Source: an uncultured Paracoccaceae bacterium
GTDB taxonomy: Bacteria > Pseudomonadota > Alphaproteobacteria > Rhodobacterales > Rhodobacteraceae
Assembly (NCBI GenBank): GCA_913054485.1
Contig: CAJXHQ010000121.1
Location: 1 to 8,023 of the forward strand
Length of the DNA stretch: 8,023 nucleotides
Direction: 5' to 3'
The notes under the pieces were generated by a model. That model searched no databases. It was given only the letters and a program-made list of their open reading frames with translations, and was not told where the DNA came from. Position numbers and translations under genes: made by a program. Each line of letters starts with the position of its first letter. Position 1 is the stretch's first letter. Shown here piece after piece: positions 6,280 to 8,023 of this stretch.

Positions 6280-7083
6280 TCACGACTTGCTGAATGACTG
6301 CAGGTTGAAAATCTTCTTCGCTGTGTGCGACAGCAGCTGCCAGAGTACGAGCCCTACAAAAACCGGAGCAACGACAAGATAACGACGCCAAAGCCTCTTT
6401 GGTTCACTCGCCAGCCGGAATGCGAATTCGAATCCAAGACGCTGCATAACCTTGGGCGCGCGGCGCACGGCTCCGGAATGGAAATCGAAGGCCGCACCTA
6501 CACCGATCATTGTCGCCGGAATGCTGTCTAGATGCTCATCCATCCAGATATCCTGCTTCGGCGAGCTCATACCGACCCATACAATATCCGCTCCGCTTTG
6601 CCTGATCTGCTCCACAACTGCCTCGTTTTCTTCCGGGGTGAGTTCCCGGAAGGGGGGGCAGCAGGTGCCTACGATCTGGATCTCCGACACTTTCTCACGA
6701 TACTTCTCTGCTAGCGTGTCCGCCACGCCTTCTTTGCCGCCATAGAAGAAGTGTTTCAAACCCGTGCGGCCGCTTTCAAGCAGCATTTTCTCCATCAGAT
6801 CAGGGCCGCAGGTGCGCTGGACATTGTACCCTTTCAGTTTGCCGATCCAAACCAGCGGCATGCCGTCCGGTATATTCATGGAAGTCCGTTTCGAGGTTTC
6901 AAGCTTGTCCGTGTCAGAGCGAATGGCCATCAGGCTGGCGACATCTCGCACCCCGACTGAGCGGCCGACACGATCGCCCTTCCAAAGCGCAATCCGTTGC
7001 GCCGCGGTCTCCAGGCTGACGGCTGAAATCGGCACACCCAACACATCATATGTCTGACCGTGCTCTGCTACTGCCTCAGGCAT
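6280..7083 (-). CDS. WecG/TagA/CpsF family glycosyltransferase (GT26), 267 aa
   Basis: A family of cytoplasmic glycosyltransferases that act on undecaprenyl-linked intermediates, for example WecG in enterobacterial common antigen and TagA in teichoic acid linkage units. All expected blocks are present: LGVPISAVSLETAAQRI (15-31), RDVASLMAIRSD (46-57), MNIPDGMPLVW (69-79) holding the conserved Asp73, RTCGPDLMEKML (90-101), FFYGGKEGVA (112-121), WVGMSSPKQDIWM (169-181), and IGVGAAFDFHSGAVRRAPKVMQ (193-214). A basic-hydrophobic tail (RLWRRYLVVAPVFVGLVLWQLL, 229-251) probably anchors it at the membrane. I chose the ATG at 7083, which overlaps the fcl end by 8 nt; an in-frame ATG at 7104 would overlap by 29 nt and add seven residues. 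The overlap indicates co-transcription with fcl. The sugar it transfers (ManNAc, ManNAcA, glucose or other) is not evident. Confidence 0.95.
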   Translation of the reverse strand: MPEAVAEHGQTYDVLGVPISAVSLETAAQRIALWKGDRVGRSVGVRDVASLMAIRSDTDKLETSKRTSMNIPDGMPLVWIGKLKGYNVQRTCGPDLMEKMLLESGRTGLKHFFYGGKEGVADTLAEKYREKVSEIQIVGTCCPPFRELTPEENEAVVEQIRQSGADIVWVGMSSPKQDIWMDEHLDSIPATMIGVGAAFDFHSGAVRRAPKVMQRLGFEFAFRLASEPKRLWRRYLVVAPVFVGLVLWQLLSHTAKKIFNLQSFSKS

Positions 7084-8011
7084 TCTTCGCAATCCAGTCC
7101 GCATATGTATGCGTCAGACCGTCTTTAAGGCTGCGGGCACTGTTCCATCCGAGCTTGTGCAGCGTGGAACTGTCCATGAGCTTGCGCGGGGTGCCGTCGG
7201 GCCTGGTGCTGTCAAACACCAGCTCGGCCTCATAGCCGACGACCTGTGCGATGGTCTCGGCCAGCTCGCGGATCGTGACTTCGGTGCCGGAGCCAACATT
7301 GACGTGGTCGTAGCCGGAGTAATTCTTCAGCAGGAAGACAAGCGCGTCCGCGAGATCATCGGCATGGAGAAATTCGCGCAGCGGCGTGCCTGTTCCCCAC
7401 AGGGTGACCGAGGGGGTTCCTGCGGCCTTGGCTTCATGGAACTTCCGCAGCAGGGCAGGCAGCACGTGGCTCGACGCCAGGTCATAATTGTCGCCGGGCC
7501 CGTACAAGTTGGTCGGCATGGCAGAAATCCAGTCCCGGCCATACTGCTTGCGATAGGCCTGCGCCATCTTGATCCCAGCGATCTTCGCGATCGCATACCA
7601 TTCGTTGGTCGGCTCCAGCGGGCCGGTCAGCAGGCTGTCTTCGGGGATCGGCTGCGGTGCCAGCTTTGGGTAGATGCAGGACGAACCCAGGAAAAGGAAG
7701 CGCTCCACATCATTTGCGTGGGCTGCTTCAAAGATATTGGTTTCGATCTGCATGTTCTGGATCAGGAAATCCACCGGGCGGGTGTCATTGGCAAGAATGC
7801 CGCCCACCTTCGCTGCGGCCATGATGATTGCGTCCGGCCGGGTTTCGGCCATCCAGTCGCGGACCTGGGCCTGCTGCGTGAGATCCACGACATCGCGCCC
7901 GGCGGTGATGACCTCGCAGTCTTCGCCGTCAAGGCGCCGCACCACCGCGCCGCCGACCATGCCGCGATGGCCGGCAACCCAGATGCGCTTTCCGGAAAGA
8001 TCGTAGCTCAT
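7076..8011 (-). CDS. fcl: GDP-L-fucose synthase (GDP-4-keto-6-deoxymannose epimerase/reductase), 311 aa
   Basis: Converts GDP-4-keto-6-deoxy-D-mannose to GDP-L-fucose by 3,5-epimerisation followed by NADPH-dependent reduction, in the cytoplasm. It is a short-chain dehydrogenase/reductase of the extended type: the Rossmann loop VAGHRGMVGGAV is at residues 12-23 (G14, G17, G20), AAAKVGGILAN at 65-75, SSCIYP at 110-115 with Cys112, the catalytic Tyr139 and Lys143 in YAIAK, NLYGPGDNYD at 168-177, SSHVLPALLRK at 180-190 with the second acid/base candidate His182, and WGTGTPLREFLHADDLA at 205-221. The length equals the family norm (about 310-320). The ATG at 8011 is preceded by GAGG with a 5-nt gap, and only 12 bases of the window remain upstream. 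The preceding gene would often be gmd, which makes its substrate, but it is outside the window. Its presence indicates fucose, or a derivative, in the polysaccharide. Confidence 0.97.
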   Translation of the reverse strand: MSYDLSGKRIWVAGHRGMVGGAVVRRLDGEDCEVITAGRDVVDLTQQAQVRDWMAETRPDAIIMAAAKVGGILANDTRPVDFLIQNMQIETNIFEAAHANDVERFLFLGSSCIYPKLAPQPIPEDSLLTGPLEPTNEWYAIAKIAGIKMAQAYRKQYGRDWISAMPTNLYGPGDNYDLASSHVLPALLRKFHEAKAAGTPSVTLWGTGTPLREFLHADDLADALVFLLKNYSGYDHVNVGSGTEVTIRELAETIAQVVGYEAELVFDSTRPDGTPRKLMDSSTLHKLGWNSARSLKDGLTHTYADWIAKNA

Positions 8012-8023
8012 TCAAACCTCTAG

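Noticed and set aside
7109..8023. Plus-strand open frame of about 300 codons opposite fcl
   Set aside because: It is the antisense of a confidently identified GDP-L-fucose synthase, and its translation shows no recognisable family motif.
1..8023. tRNA, rRNA, CRISPR arrays, insertion sequences or attachment sites
   Set aside because: No tandem spaced repeats, transposase frames, long terminal inverted repeats or tRNA-like clover-leaf sequence were seen on reading both strands.

Overview
The window looks like part of a surface-polysaccharide (capsule, exopolysaccharide or O-antigen-like) biosynthesis locus of an alphaproteobacterium, most likely a Rhodobacterales/roseobacter-type organism. That placement rests on the moderately GC-rich coding sequence, the Wzx/Wzy-type gene set, and above all a pair of plus-strand genes that resemble the head-spike proteins of the Rhodobacter capsulatus gene transfer agent (RcGTA). 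No species can be named from the sequence alone.

Layout, in the order of minus-strand transcription (right to left). At the right edge is a complete GDP-L-fucose synthase gene (fcl, 7076-8011), overlapped at its end by a WecG/TagA/CpsF-type glycosyltransferase gene (6280-7083). The minus-strand series is then interrupted by two plus-strand genes, a small spike-base protein (4884-5147) and a larger head-spike fibre protein (5151-6083), followed by a GC-rich hairpin and a possible 37-residue ORF (6139-6252). Minus-strand polysaccharide genes resume with a family-2 glycosyltransferase (3798-4721), a sulfotransferase broken by a frameshift (3056-3774), a Wzx-like flippase (1743-3059), a second, intact sulfotransferase (772-1734) and a Wzy-like polymerase that runs off the left edge (1-785). 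From 4721 leftwards the genes are separated by at most 23 nt or overlap, so they look like one operon.

How the genes fit together: Fcl supplies GDP-L-fucose. The two glycosyltransferases would help build a lipid-linked repeat unit in the cytoplasm. Sulfotransferases may decorate it with sulfate, the flippase would move it across the inner membrane, and the polymerase would join repeat units in the periplasm. A sulfated, possibly fucose-containing glycan is the inferred product. In R. capsulatus the head spikes let GTA particles bind the capsule of recipient cells. The placement here of spike-type genes inside the polysaccharide locus, divergent from the glycosyltransferase operon, is the most interesting feature: a particle-side adhesin encoded beside the enzymes that would make its candidate receptor. 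The other main oddity is the frameshift in one sulfotransferase, neatly explained by duplication of a TG dinucleotide, in a gene whose AT-rich stretches differ from its neighbours.
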